From Micrococcales bacterium (GTDB taxonomy: Bacteria; Actinomycetota; Actinomycetes; Actinomycetales; Microbacteriaceae), in contig JAFKIY010000002.1 in the NCBI GenBank assembly GCA_017306245.1, positions 333,412-397,411 on the forward strand: a DNA stretch of 64,000 nucleotides, read 5' to 3'. Under the pieces are notes generated by a model that made no database searches, was not told the origin of the DNA, and saw only the letters and a program-made list of their open reading frames with translations. The position numbers and the translations under genes were made by a program. Shown one piece after another: positions 53,432 through 62,453 of the stretch (the stretch's first letter is position 1; each line of letters starts with the position of its first letter).

Positions 53432-54865
53432 ATGGCGTACAAGTTTGAGCGCAAACAGCGCATAGCAATCGTCGGCGGCGGTCCAGGCGGGTACGAGGCT
53501 GCGCTCACCGGCGCACAGCTCGGCGCGGAGGTGACGCTCGTCGAGCGCACCGGCGTTGGCGGGTCAGCTGTGCTCACGGATGTCGTGCCGTCCAAGACGT
53601 TGATTGCGACTGCGGAGGCCGCGAATGCGATCGTGGATGCCGCCGATCTCGGCGTGCAGTTCTTCGCCCGCGGCGACGGCCGGCCGACGAAACCGGAGGT
53701 CGCCGTCAACCTCGCCGCCGTCAACAAACGGCTCCTCGGGCTTGCCCGCGACCAATCCGAGGACATGAAGGCCGCTCTCATCGCGGCAGGCGTCACAATT
53801 CTGCAGGGAGATGGGCGGCTCGACGGGCCGCAGCGCGTCGTCGTGTCCACCGGCACAGGGAAGAAGCGCACCGACTTCGAGTCGATCGACGCCGACACGA
53901 TCGTCGTCTCCGTGGGGGCGAGCCCGCGCACGCTGCCGTCCGCGATGCCGGACGGCGAGCGCATCCTCACCTGGACGCAGCTGTACACGCTCGACACCGT
54001 ACCGGAGCACCTCATCGTGGTCGGATCCGGGGTCACCGGTGCGGAGTTCGCTTCCGCGTACCGCGCCCTCGGAGCGCAGGTCACGCTCATCTCGAGCCGC
54101 GACACGGTGCTGCCCGGCGAGGATGCCGACGCGGCCCAGGTCATCGAGAGCGTGTTCAAACGCAACGGCATGACCGTGCTGTCGAAGTCGCGCGCGGAAT
54201 CGATCGAGCGCACGGCGGATGGCGTGGTCGCGACGCTCACCGACGGCCGCACCGTCGAGGGCAGCCACTGCCTCATGGCGGTCGGGTCGGTACCGAACAC
54301 GGCGGGGATCGGGCTGGAGGAGGCGGGCGTGCAGCTCACCGAGTCCGGGCACATCCGGGTCAACCGGGTCGCGCGCACCTCGATGCCCTCGATCTATGCG
54401 GCCGGCGACTGTTCGGACTTCCTGCCGCTCGCCTCCGTCGCGTCCATGCAGGGGCGCACCGCGGTGTTCCACGCGATGGGCGACGCCGTGAACCCGGTGG
54501 AGTTGCGCAACGTGACCTCGAACATTTTTACCCAGCCGGAGATCGCGACGGTGGGCTGGTCGCAGAAGCAGATCGAGGACGGCGTCGTGCCGGGCCGGAT
54601 TCACAAGTTGCCGTTGTCGCAGAATCCGCGCGCAAAAATGCTGGGCATCAAGGACGGGTTCGTGAAGCTCATCGCGAGCGTGAGTACGGGCACGGTGATC
54701 GGCGGGGTCGTGGTCTCGCCGAAGGCATCCGAGCTGATCCTCCCGATCGCGCTCGCGATCGAGCACCGCCTCACGGTCGACGAACTCGCGGAGGCGTTCA
54801 ACGTCTACCCGTCGCTGTCCGGCAGCATCACGGATGCCGCGCGCGCCATGCACATCGTCCGCTGA
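53432..54865 (+). CDS. lpdA: NAD(P)H-quinone dehydrogenase LpdA (pseudo-lipoamide dehydrogenase)
   Basis: A 477-residue flavoprotein with FAD site IAIVGGGPGGYEAALTG, second nucleotide site LIVVGSGVTGAEFASAY and the IYAAGDCSDF motif. The redox-disulfide region of lipoamide dehydrogenase (GGTCLNVGCIPSK) reads GVGGSAVLTDVVPSKTLI, so both cysteines are absent and it cannot act on lipoamide. This matches mycobacterial LpdA (Rv3303c), which reduces quinones with NAD(P)H. Divergent from the PNP gene, as in mycobacteria where these are near neighbours. Confidence 0.92.
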   Translation: MAYKFERKQRIAIVGGGPGGYEAALTGAQLGAEVTLVERTGVGGSAVLTDVVPSKTLIATAEAANAIVDAADLGVQFFARGDGRPTKPEVAVNLAAVNKRLLGLARDQSEDMKAALIAAGVTILQGDGRLDGPQRVVVSTGTGKKRTDFESIDADTIVVSVGASPRTLPSAMPDGERILTWTQLYTLDTVPEHLIVVGSGVTGAEFASAYRALGAQVTLISSRDTVLPGEDADAAQVIESVFKRNGMTVLSKSRAESIERTADGVVATLTDGRTVEGSHCLMAVGSVPNTAGIGLEEAGVQLTESGHIRVNRVARTSMPSIYAAGDCSDFLPLASVASMQGRTAVFHAMGDAVNPVELRNVTSNIFTQPEIATVGWSQKQIEDGVVPGRIHKLPLSQNPRAKMLGIKDGFVKLIASVSTGTVIGGVVVSPKASELILPIALAIEHRLTVDELAEAFNVYPSLSGSITDAARAMHIVR

Positions 54866-54894
54866 TCACTCCGTCCACTCCGCACTGCGCTGGG

Positions 54895-54916
54895 CGCGCA
54901 GTTGTTCGACTGCGCG
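54895..54916 (+). terminator. Hairpin after lpdA
   Basis: CGCGCAGT (54895-54902) pairs perfectly with ACTGCGCG (54909-54916) around TGTTCG, 29 bp after the lpdA stop. GAGGTTT follows. A likely terminator; it immediately precedes palindrome B1. Confidence 0.55.
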
Positions 54917-54921
54917 GAGGT

Positions 54922-54963
54922 TTGTCAACGATGCGAGTGCTACAGCGCGGGCATCGTTGACAA
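54922..54963. repeat. Palindromic element B1, left of a second DUF559-type gene
   Basis: TTGTCAACGATGC (54922-54934) and GCATCGTTGACAA (54951-54963) are perfect 13-bp arms with a 16-base loop. A related element B2 lies beyond the gene at 56120-56163. The sequence differs from A1/A2. Confidence 0.88.
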
Positions 54964-55099
54964 GCATCCGCACCGTACCGTGGATGGCGGATGCCGAAAG
55001 GTTGGAACCCGAGCGGCCGCACGTTATCCACAGGGCCTGATTTCCACAGAATCGCGGATCGGGCAGTACAGCCGTTCTGCGAAAGCCCACAATGTCCCG

Positions 55100-56071
55100 A
55101 TGACGGATGTGATCGACGGTCAATGGGTGAACCGACAGTGGCGTGACCAGTTCCTACTTTCACGGGACATGCGGACACCGGGCGAGCGGCAACACTTTTT
55201 CACTCAGGTTCGGCGGGGAGTGTTCGTCGCGGTCGTGCGTGGCGTTTACGTTCCGTCCGAGCGGTGGAGTCAGATGGACACTGACGAGCGGTACCTCATG
55301 CGAGTACGCGCTACAGCGATGTGGGCGGCGAGCGAACTTGTGTTTTCGCACCATTCCGCGGTCGCTCTTTGGCGGTTGCCGTGGATTGGTGGCTGGCCAA
55401 GCCGAGTGCATGTGACGTCTGCCCTCGCTCGCGGTGGGCGGTCGAACGCCACGCTCTCGCGCCACACCGTAGGCGTGCCCACACTTCTGGAACACATCGA
55501 TGGCCTGACTGTTACAACACTGGCTCGCACGGTCGTCGACATTGCGCGCACGTCGGGCTTCGCGAAAGCGGTCGCAGTGGCGGATGCGGCGTTGAGGCGC
55601 ACCGCGCATCCGCTCACAGGCCTTCCGCGGTCGTGGCTGACTCACGACGACCTGCTCACTGAATTGGATGTGGCGGCGAGCAGGCAGGGGACGGCCAAAA
55701 TCCGCGCCGTCATCGACTTCGCGGACCCGAATGCGGACAGGCCGGGGGAGTCGCTCAGCAGGGTGAACATGTACACAATGCATTTGCCGGCACCCCAAAT
55801 TCAGGAGCGGATTACGGGGGCGAGCGGAAAGGTGTGGCTCGTCGACTTTTTCTGGCCCGCATGCAAACTTGTCGGCGAGTTCGACGGCAAAGCCAAATAC
55901 ACTGACCCGGTGTTCCTTCGCGGGCGCACCCCCGAGATTGCGTTGTTGGACGAGAAGGCGCGCGAGGACGACATTCGCGCGGCCGGGTACCGGCTGAGTC
56001 GCTGGGGGTGGGACGTGGCTCGGTCCCCCATCCGTCTGCGCGATCATTTGGTTGCGGCGGGCCTGCGGTAG
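55100..56071 (+). CDS. AbiEi-like / DUF559 (VSR-fold) protein bracketed by palindromes, second copy
   Basis: A 323-residue protein from ATG at 55100. The N-terminal half matches AbiEi-type antitoxin-like proteins: FFTQVRRGVFVAVVRGVYVP, MWAASELVFSHHSAVALWRL, LTVTTLARTVVDIARTSGF. The C-terminal half has a DUF559/VSR-like nuclease core: KVWLVDFFWPACKLVGEFDG and KAREDDIRAAGYRLSRWGWD, with Asp, Glu and Asp of VDFF/GEFDG as possible metal ligands. It shares this plan with the gene at 12668-13573 but little direct identity. No toxin partner lies beside it. It is flanked by palindromes B1 and B2. Confidence 0.77.
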   Translation: MTDVIDGQWVNRQWRDQFLLSRDMRTPGERQHFFTQVRRGVFVAVVRGVYVPSERWSQMDTDERYLMRVRATAMWAASELVFSHHSAVALWRLPWIGGWPSRVHVTSALARGGRSNATLSRHTVGVPTLLEHIDGLTVTTLARTVVDIARTSGFAKAVAVADAALRRTAHPLTGLPRSWLTHDDLLTELDVAASRQGTAKIRAVIDFADPNADRPGESLSRVNMYTMHLPAPQIQERITGASGKVWLVDFFWPACKLVGEFDGKAKYTDPVFLRGRTPEIALLDEKAREDDIRAAGYRLSRWGWDVARSPIRLRDHLVAAGLR

Positions 56072-56119
56072 CTCGGAGGGTGCCGCGCATCACTTCGACG
56101 TGCCCCGACGATGCGCCAG

Positions 56120-56163
56120 TTTGTCAACGTTGCGGATGTTGTGCGGCCAGCATCGTTGACAAA
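56120..56163. repeat. Palindromic element B2, right of the second DUF559-type gene
   Basis: TTTGTCAACGTTGC (56120-56133) pairs with GCATCGTTGACAAA (56150-56163) with a single mismatch; loop 16 bases. Its arms are nearly identical to those of B1 and its loop length is the same. It lies 48 bp after the gene and 31 bp before the convergent FAH gene end. Confidence 0.87.
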
Positions 56164-56194
56164 ACTCCGCGCGGAACGCTTTGCCGCGGCGGCG

Positions 56195-57058
56195 TCAGCT
56201 GGACGCCGCGAGCACCTGCTGGCGCTGGGCACCGAGATGGTCGATACCCAGAGTCATGACCTCGCCGCCGTGGAGGAACACCTGCGGATTCAGACCCATC
56301 CCGACGCCGGGAGGCGTTCCCGTATTGATGAGGTCTCCCGGCTCCAATACGAGGAACTGGCTGAGATATCGGACGAGGTAGTGCGGAGAGAACAGCATGG
56401 TCGCTGTCGACCCGGTCTGGCGGCGAACCCCGTCCACATCCAGCCACATCCCGAGGTTTCCCACGTCCGGGATCTCATCGGGAGTGACGAGGTACGGGCC
56501 AGTCGGGTTGAAGGTTTCCGCAGACTTCCCCTTCACCCACTGCCCTCCGCGCTCAAGCTGAAACGCTCGCTCGCTCACATCGTTGACGACGACGTATCCG
56601 GCTATGTGCGCGGCCGCCTCCTCGTCAGTGCCGAGGTAGCTCGTACGTGATCCGATGACGATCCCGAGCTCCACCTCCCAGTCGGTCTTCTGAGAGTTGC
56701 GCGGAACCCGCACATCGTCGTTCGGGCCGATCATGGTGTTGGGCGACTTGTTGAACACGATGGGTTCGTCGGGTACCGCCTGACCGGTTTCCGCAGCATG
56801 ATCGCTGTAATTCAAACCGATGCAGAGAATTTGGTGCGGGCGGGCGATCGGCGAGCCGATGCGTTGATCGTCGAACGACAGGACCGCCCCCTGCGTGACG
56901 CGATCCTTGATCAGAGCGGGCAGTTGCCCAAGATTCCCGCTTCCGAAAAATTCCTCATCAAAATCCGGGACGTCATCACCGAGGTCGACATAGTGGCCTG
57001 CGTCCACAAGCGCTCCCGGCCGTTCATGACCGACGGGTCCGACTCTGAGTAGTTTCAT
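56195..57058 (-). CDS. Fumarylacetoacetate-hydrolase-family protein
   Basis: A 287-residue protein. The FAH fold is clear: ILCIGLNYSDHAAETG, PIVFNKSPNTMIGPND, the metal-binding Glu-x-Glu in DWEVELGIVIGSR, YVVVNDVSERAFQLERGGQW, and PGDLINTGTPPGVGMGL. In sugar-acid pathways such enzymes hydrolyse 2,4-diketo-3-deoxy acids (L-rhamnonate or L-fuconate route) to pyruvate and lactate. It follows the SMP-30 lactonase by 6 bp, so the pair suggests that type of non-phosphorylating pathway. Confidence 0.9.
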   Translation of the reverse strand: MKLLRVGPVGHERPGALVDAGHYVDLGDDVPDFDEEFFGSGNLGQLPALIKDRVTQGAVLSFDDQRIGSPIARPHQILCIGLNYSDHAAETGQAVPDEPIVFNKSPNTMIGPNDDVRVPRNSQKTDWEVELGIVIGSRTSYLGTDEEAAAHIAGYVVVNDVSERAFQLERGGQWVKGKSAETFNPTGPYLVTPDEIPDVGNLGMWLDVDGVRRQTGSTATMLFSPHYLVRYLSQFLVLEPGDLINTGTPPGVGMGLNPQVFLHGGEVMTLGIDHLGAQRQQVLAASS

Positions 57059-57064
57059 TGATTC

Positions 57065-58018
57065 CTATCCATTCTTCGATGTACCGGAATTTTCGACTGA
57101 CGCGCTTCCGCCCGTTTTGCCCCAGTGCGGATTGGAGGTACTGCCACCCCACCGGTTGGCGGGCATGCCCTTCACCCCGGGGTCGGCGATGAAGATCGCT
57201 CCGGAGTCGGGAGTGGCATCACGCTCCGATTTGGACAATTCGCTTGTCGCAGTGGTGATGAGCAGGCGGTCCAAATCCGGCCCGACAAAGGCAACGCTTG
57301 ACGTGTGCGGTGCGTCGACGCGGACGGTGGTGTGGATTCGTCCGGCGGTGTCATATCGACGCACCTGGCCCGCGCCCCACATCGCCACCCACAACATCCC
57401 CTCAACGTCCACGGCCAGTCCGTCCGGATATTCGCCGTCGACGACGAACAGTTCGCTCCACTCGGACGCGACCCCCGAAGCGACGTCGTACTCGGCCACC
57501 CACACTGTGTGGGCCATCGTGTCTACGTGGTACAGCCGGGCGCCGTCGGGTGACCACGCGATGCCGTTCGACAAGCCAATTCCGGATCTCATGGCGGTGA
57601 CTGTCCCGTCCGGTTCGACCTGGAGGAGTTCCTCCGCGAATTTCTCACCATCGAGCGAGAGCGTGCCGACGAGGTAGCGGCCCGCGGAGTCGCATGCTCC
57701 ATCATTCATCCGATTGCGGCGGTGTGCCGGAAGGATGTCGGGGCCGAGGTGGCGATCGCCGGCACCGTCGATCGCCACGAGTCTGCGTTGTGTGGAAACG
57801 AGGAGGCCGCCATCGCGCGCGAGGCACGCCGCAGTGATCGGCTCGCCCAACTCCACACTTCGTGTATCTACGATCGTCGAGTCGCGCAGTGTTCCGGAGT
57901 GAACTCGACCGGTGGGAATATCGACCCACAACACGCGGTGGGAATCCGGGTTCCAAAGTGGGCTCTCCGCGAGCTCGAACACAGTCTCGGATGCGCGCAG
58001 CGCGATCGCGTCGACCAC
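57065..58018 (-). CDS. SMP-30/gluconolactonase-family protein
   Basis: A 317-residue beta-propeller protein from GTG at 58018. FELAESPLWNPDSHRVLWVD supplies the metal Glu, RRNRMNDGACDSAGRYLVGTL the Asn, GIGLSNGIAWSPDGARLYHVD another Asn, and EYPDGLAVDVEGMLWVAMW the Asp. It would open sugar-acid lactones formed by the dehydrogenases nearby. Overall length is normal, with an extra hydrophilic C-terminal tail. Divergent from the zinc dehydrogenase gene. Confidence 0.9.
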   Translation of the reverse strand: MVDAIALRASETVFELAESPLWNPDSHRVLWVDIPTGRVHSGTLRDSTIVDTRSVELGEPITAACLARDGGLLVSTQRRLVAIDGAGDRHLGPDILPAHRRNRMNDGACDSAGRYLVGTLSLDGEKFAEELLQVEPDGTVTAMRSGIGLSNGIAWSPDGARLYHVDTMAHTVWVAEYDVASGVASEWSELFVVDGEYPDGLAVDVEGMLWVAMWGAGQVRRYDTAGRIHTTVRVDAPHTSSVAFVGPDLDRLLITTATSELSKSERDATPDSGAIFIADPGVKGMPANRWGGSTSNPHWGKTGGSASVENSGTSKNG

Positions 58019-58121
58019 CGGCTCTCCTCACCAAACGTTCGAGATTTCGTTGGGCGGAATGCTAATCCGCTCATCGGAGTCCATGATAACCTCGATTCGA
58101 TCCGATCGCGACAGGAGTCCC

Positions 58122-59066
58122 ATGAAGGCGCTGGTATTTACTGAGCCGGGGGTTGTCGAGTACTTGGATGTTCCTGAGCCCGAAATGCGCGATGGTGAAA
58201 CCATCATTTCGGTCATGTCCAGTGCGATCTGTGGCAGCGAACTCCACGGATTCCGTTCGAGCGGTTTCCGAGTGCCACCGCTCATCATGGGGCACGAGTT
58301 CGCAGGAATGACGCCCGACGGTCGTCGCGTCGTCATCAACCCGCTGCTGTCCTGCGGACACTGTGACGCGTGTTTGCGCAACGAACCTCAACTGTGCAGG
58401 ACGCGGGCTCTCATCGGCGTCAACCGCGATGGCGGATTTGCCGAGCGCGTCTCGGTACCCAACTCCGCGATGCACACCATTCCGGATAGCCTCGCGTGGA
58501 GCACAGCGTCGCTCACGGAGCCGCTCGCGAATGCCGTGCATGCAAATGGGCTTCTGGGCAAGCACGTCGAGAGGGTCGGGATCATCGGCGCAGGGCCGAT
58601 TGGATTGGTCTGTGCGCTCGTCGCTGCGCACCACGGTCACGATGTGATGATTTCGGATACTTCGACAGAGCGCCAGGACATCGCCCGCTCACTCGGACTG
58701 AAGAGTTCCCATGAACTTGATGGGGAGTTCGACGCGATCATTGACGCGGTCGGACTACCCGTGTCCCGTCAGGCATCGGTCGCGGGGATTCGCGCTGGCG
58801 GCACGGCGGTCTGGATTGGACTGGCCGTCGACAGCGTCGAGTTGTCCGCCAACTCCATTGTGCGGGAGGAGAAGCACATCACGGGCTCCTTCGCATATAC
58901 GGCCGAAGAGTTCGGCGTCGCCATTGAGTTGGCCACTCAGCTGGATCTATCGTGGACGACAGATGTGCCGTTGTCCGCGTCCGCAGAAGCGTTCCTCGCA
59001 CTGGCCGGCGGTGAGAGGAGCATGGTGAAGGCGATCATCGTCCCCGACTCCGGGGTGCAGGCGTGA
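58122..59066 (+). CDS. Zinc-dependent alcohol/sugar dehydrogenase (MDR family)
   Basis: A 314-residue protein from ATG at 58122 with AGGAG upstream. MDR signature: catalytic zinc residues in ICGSELHGF and GHEFAGMTPDGRRV, structural zinc loop CGHCDACLRNEPQLC, and the NAD site GIIGAGPIGLVCALVAAHHG. It is slightly short for the family (about 340). It oxidises a polyol or sugar, and with the SDR and lactonase likely starts the catabolic pathway. It overlaps the SDR gene by 4 bp. Confidence 0.9.
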   Translation: MKALVFTEPGVVEYLDVPEPEMRDGETIISVMSSAICGSELHGFRSSGFRVPPLIMGHEFAGMTPDGRRVVINPLLSCGHCDACLRNEPQLCRTRALIGVNRDGGFAERVSVPNSAMHTIPDSLAWSTASLTEPLANAVHANGLLGKHVERVGIIGAGPIGLVCALVAAHHGHDVMISDTSTERQDIARSLGLKSSHELDGEFDAIIDAVGLPVSRQASVAGIRAGGTAVWIGLAVDSVELSANSIVREEKHITGSFAYTAEEFGVAIELATQLDLSWTTDVPLSASAEAFLALAGGERSMVKAIIVPDSGVQA

Positions 59067-59818
59067 AGGGTCTTTCTGGTCGCGGAGTCCTCGTGAGCGG
59101 CGGAACGCGAGGGATTGGGTTTGCTGCGGCGCGACGTTTCATCGATGAGGGATCGCGCGTTTTCGTCACTGGTCGCCATGCCGATGACCTTGAGACCGCG
59201 CTTGCGTCGCTCGATGGTGCCGACGGGTGCGTGTGCGACGTTTCTGATCCTGCACAAGTGATCGCTGCCGTGGCTGCCGCCGAGAAATACACGGGCGGCC
59301 TCAGCGTCGTTGCCAACAACGCCGGCATTTCACAGCGGGATGCGTTCCTCGACATCGACATCGACGACTGGGACAGGATCATCGCAGTGAATTTGCGCGG
59401 GATGTTCCTTGTCGCCCAAACCGTCGCCAGGCTCCTGCGGGACAACAGCCGGCAAGGGTCGATCGTCAACATGGCGTCGACGAACGGTTTCGGGGGTGAA
59501 GAGGACTACGCCCACTACAACGCTTCCAAGGGCGGCGTCGTACAGCTCACCCGCAGTATGGCTGTCGAGCTCGGGACCTACGGCATCCGTGTCAATGCGG
59601 TGTGCCCCGGCTACATCCAAACCCCTCTCAACGAGGGGATCGCGGCAGGCCTCGATGGTGATTTTGTCGAGCGTTACGCGCGCGAGCGCATCCCGCTCGG
59701 TCGCGTCGGCACGCCTGAGGAGGTCGCGGCGGCATACGCGTTCCTGGCTTCGGATGAGGCATCTTTCATCCATGGGGCAATGCTCGTGATCGATGGTGGC
59801 CAGCTTGCTGTCATGTGA
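59063..59818 (+). CDS. SDR-family dehydrogenase
   Basis: A 251-residue classical SDR from GTG at 59063, overlapping the previous stop. NAD site VLVSGGTRGIGFAAARRF, NNAG motif VANNAGISQRDAF, catalytic Ser in NMASTNGFGG and Tyr/Lys in YAHYNASKGGVV, PGYIQTPLNEG. It would oxidise the sugar or sugar acid of this cluster, e.g. the L-fucose dehydrogenase type step. The exact substrate cannot be read from sequence. Confidence 0.92.
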   Translation: MKGLSGRGVLVSGGTRGIGFAAARRFIDEGSRVFVTGRHADDLETALASLDGADGCVCDVSDPAQVIAAVAAAEKYTGGLSVVANNAGISQRDAFLDIDIDDWDRIIAVNLRGMFLVAQTVARLLRDNSRQGSIVNMASTNGFGGEEDYAHYNASKGGVVQLTRSMAVELGTYGIRVNAVCPGYIQTPLNEGIAAGLDGDFVERYARERIPLGRVGTPEEVAAAYAFLASDEASFIHGAMLVIDGGQLAVM

Positions 59819-59824
59819 GCCGCC

Positions 59825-61078
59825 ATGACGGCCGACGGTAGCTTTGACGGTCTCACCGCAAAGGGGCTCCCTCTCGACGGCTCGTGGACGCGCGAGCAGA
59901 TTGCGCTCTCTGGCTGGAATGTTGCGAACGGCGACACGGCGACACCCGTCGCGACTCTCAACGCCAGGATGCTGGATTCGAACGCGCGTGCCATGCAGGA
60001 GTGGTGCCTCGCGAACGGGGTGGCCCTCGCGCCGCACGCGAAGACGACCCTGTCTCCTGAGCTGATTGCTCTGCAGGAGCACCATGGCGCGTGGGGGATG
60101 ACTGCGGCACTGCCGCGCCAGGCTGCTGCGCTGTGGAAGCAAGGGGTGAACACAGTCCTTCTCGCCAACGAAGTGTCGGACCCGTCCGCGATCGCCTGGC
60201 TCGCCGGGCACGTCGCTTCCGGCCCGGATCGGCACCTTCTCCTTTACGCGGATTCGGTGGACGGTGTTCGACTCCTCGAGCGTGCGCTGACTGGCCTGGA
60301 CAAGGATGTGACACTGGATATCCTTGTCGAGTTGGGTCAGCCACAGGGCCGAACAGGTGCGCGCTCCGTCGCAGAGGGTCAGGAGGTTGCGCGGGCCGTT
60401 CTGGCGAGCCGCCGGCTCCGTCTTGCCGGTGTTGCCGGTTACGAGGGAATCATCGGGTCTGCACGGGACGCAGGCGTGCTCGGGAGAGTCGACGCGTTCC
60501 TTGAGGATGTGGGAACGCTTGCTGAATCGCTCTCGGGAATGTTCGAGATCCCCGAGCCGGTCGTCACGGCGGGGGGAAGCATTTTTTTCGATCGTGTGGT
60601 TTCGAAGCTCGCTGATCGTGTGCAGAAACTCGGCGCGCTGCTCGTGCTGCGCAGCGGCTGCTACCTGATTCACGACCACGGCCTGTATGCACGCGGTACG
60701 CCCGAGTCTGCCGGAGTTCCGGGGGCTCCCACTTTTGAGGCGGCTCTCGCGGTGTGGGCACGCGTCGTGTCAACTCCTGAACCCGGCCGCGCCCTTCTCG
60801 ACGCTGGCAGGCGGGACCTCTCTTTTGACGCTGGACTGCCTGTCGCGCTGGAGCGTTTTCGGGGTGACGAGCGCCTCGACGTTTCGCCCAACGCTGTCAT
60901 TTCCGCGTTGAGCGATCAGCACACCTTCATGGATTTTCCGGCAGACGTCGACATCCGGGTTGGCGACATCGTGAAGCTGGGGATTTCGCACCCGTGTACG
61001 ACGCTGGACCGCTGGCGGGTGCTTTTGCTCGTCGATGACGCGAACGTCGTAACGGGCCTCGTGACAACGGCTTTTTAG
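59825..61078 (+). CDS. D-threonine aldolase / D-serine dehydratase-like PLP enzyme
   Basis: A 417-residue protein of the alanine-racemase-fold (fold-type III) group. The PLP Lys is in LAPHAKTTLSPEL (about 79), and the C-terminal metal site is H in SDQHTFMDF and H-x-C in GISHPCTTLDRW, as in D-serine dehydratase and D-threonine aldolase. It starts 6 bp after the SDR gene in one operon. Its presence among sugar-catabolic genes is unusual; it may cleave a beta-hydroxy-D-amino acid or an aldol intermediate. The exact activity is unknown. Confidence 0.87.
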   Translation: MTADGSFDGLTAKGLPLDGSWTREQIALSGWNVANGDTATPVATLNARMLDSNARAMQEWCLANGVALAPHAKTTLSPELIALQEHHGAWGMTAALPRQAAALWKQGVNTVLLANEVSDPSAIAWLAGHVASGPDRHLLLYADSVDGVRLLERALTGLDKDVTLDILVELGQPQGRTGARSVAEGQEVARAVLASRRLRLAGVAGYEGIIGSARDAGVLGRVDAFLEDVGTLAESLSGMFEIPEPVVTAGGSIFFDRVVSKLADRVQKLGALLVLRSGCYLIHDHGLYARGTPESAGVPGAPTFEAALAVWARVVSTPEPGRALLDAGRRDLSFDAGLPVALERFRGDERLDVSPNAVISALSDQHTFMDFPADVDIRVGDIVKLGISHPCTTLDRWRVLLLVDDANVVTGLVTTAF

Positions 61079-61102
61079 CGATCGCCTGCGGGCACCCAGA
61101 GA

Positions 61103-62419
61103 TTAGGGCGATGGCGCCACGCTGACGCGCGCCCATTCCGGTAGCAGTTCACCGTGTGCAGCGACCATCGCATCGCAAAGATTCCAGATCGCGTCGACCG
61201 TGAGTGTGGATGCGGCGTTCGGGTCCAGCATTGCCGCGTGCCTGATCGCGCGCGGGTCCTCCGTAATGGCAGCGTGGACGGTGAGCTCGGCGACATTCAG
61301 GAAGGAACGGTTCAGTGCAGCGCACTGCGGCGGAAGCGCACCCATGTACCACGGGTGAACGCCGAGCTCGTCGACGGACGCGGTGACCTCCACCGGCGAC
61401 CCGGTGGGGAGGTTCGTGATGAGTCCTGTATTGGCCGTGTTCACCTGGATCCGCCGCTTCGTGCCGGTCAGCACGCTGTGGATGACCTGCGGAGCGTACT
61501 CGGTCGCCTCCGTGTCGATTTCGATGTCGCCGCCCGCCGCCAGCGTCCGTTTCGTTTCTTCGAACGTGTGCACGTTTTCTTCGCTGATCGTGACGTACTC
61601 GTCAATCGGCAGCCGCAGTCGTTCGATTTCTTCGGGATGCTGCAGGTACCACGCGAGGTATTCGCTGGAGTGTTCGCTGCTCTCCGTCGGGTAGTACCCG
61701 AGGCGGCGGTACATGTCGACGCGCGTCCTGCGCTGCAGTTCGGGATCGTTGCGGATTTTCTCGTCCAGAAGCGGATAGAGGTCATGACCGTCTCGTTCCA
61801 TCGACAACATCCACGCCTGGTGGTTGACGCCCGCAGACCGCCACGAAACCTCATCGTGGGGGATTCCCATGACCTCGCTCAGCCCGACGACAGTCCAGTA
61901 CACGGAGTGGCAGAGCCCAAACGCCGTAATACACGGTGCGACGTGCGACAGGTAGCCGATGTTCATGGCCATAGGGTTCGTGTAGTTGAGGAGCAGTGCA
62001 TCCGGGCACAATTCGGCCATGTCGTCTGCGAGAGATTTGAGCAGCGGGAATGTTCTCAACGCTCTGAAGATTCCGCCGATCCCCAGCGTGTCCGCGATCG
62101 TCTGTTTCAGCCCGAAGGAGGACGGCACGGCAAAGTCGGTTTTCGTGGCGGCGAGGCCCCCGACCTGCACGATGTTGATGACGAATCGTGCCCCGTCGAG
62201 TGCCTCTCGCCGATCCAGGTGTGTTGTCACGGTTGCGCGCCGCCCCAGTTGCCGCATGACTGACTCGGTGACTCCGCGAGCGGTGTCCAGCCTGTCCTCA
62301 TTAATGTCGTGAAGACGCAGTTCAAGGACATCGAGGTCGTCGAACCCAAGGAGGTCGGCAACGAGGTCCCGCGTGAATTCGACGCTTCCCGCGCCGATGA
62401 AACAAATTGCGTTGGTCAT
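61103..62419 (-). CDS. Glycoside hydrolase family 4 (alpha-galactosidase/6-P-glucosidase type)
   Basis: A 438-residue protein from ATG at 62419 with GGAG upstream. GH4 features: NAD site CFIGAGSVEFTRDLVADLL, NYTNPMAMN, the metal Cys-His in FGLCHSVYW, and GVNHQAWML. GH4 uses NAD and Mn in a redox-elimination mechanism. With no PTS genes nearby and an ABC transporter starting at the window end, an unphosphorylated alpha-galactoside or glucuronide is a better guess than a 6-phosphate. It lies after the IclR gene on one strand. Confidence 0.9.
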   Translation of the reverse strand: MTNAICFIGAGSVEFTRDLVADLLGFDDLDVLELRLHDINEDRLDTARGVTESVMRQLGRRATVTTHLDRREALDGARFVINIVQVGGLAATKTDFAVPSSFGLKQTIADTLGIGGIFRALRTFPLLKSLADDMAELCPDALLLNYTNPMAMNIGYLSHVAPCITAFGLCHSVYWTVVGLSEVMGIPHDEVSWRSAGVNHQAWMLSMERDGHDLYPLLDEKIRNDPELQRRTRVDMYRRLGYYPTESSEHSSEYLAWYLQHPEEIERLRLPIDEYVTISEENVHTFEETKRTLAAGGDIEIDTEATEYAPQVIHSVLTGTKRRIQVNTANTGLITNLPTGSPVEVTASVDELGVHPWYMGALPPQCAALNRSFLNVAELTVHAAITEDPRAIRHAAMLDPNAASTLTVDAIWNLCDAMVAAHGELLPEWARVSVAPSP

Positions 62420-62453
62420 GGTTCTCCGTACTTTCGTTTCAGGCGAAGGCGCC

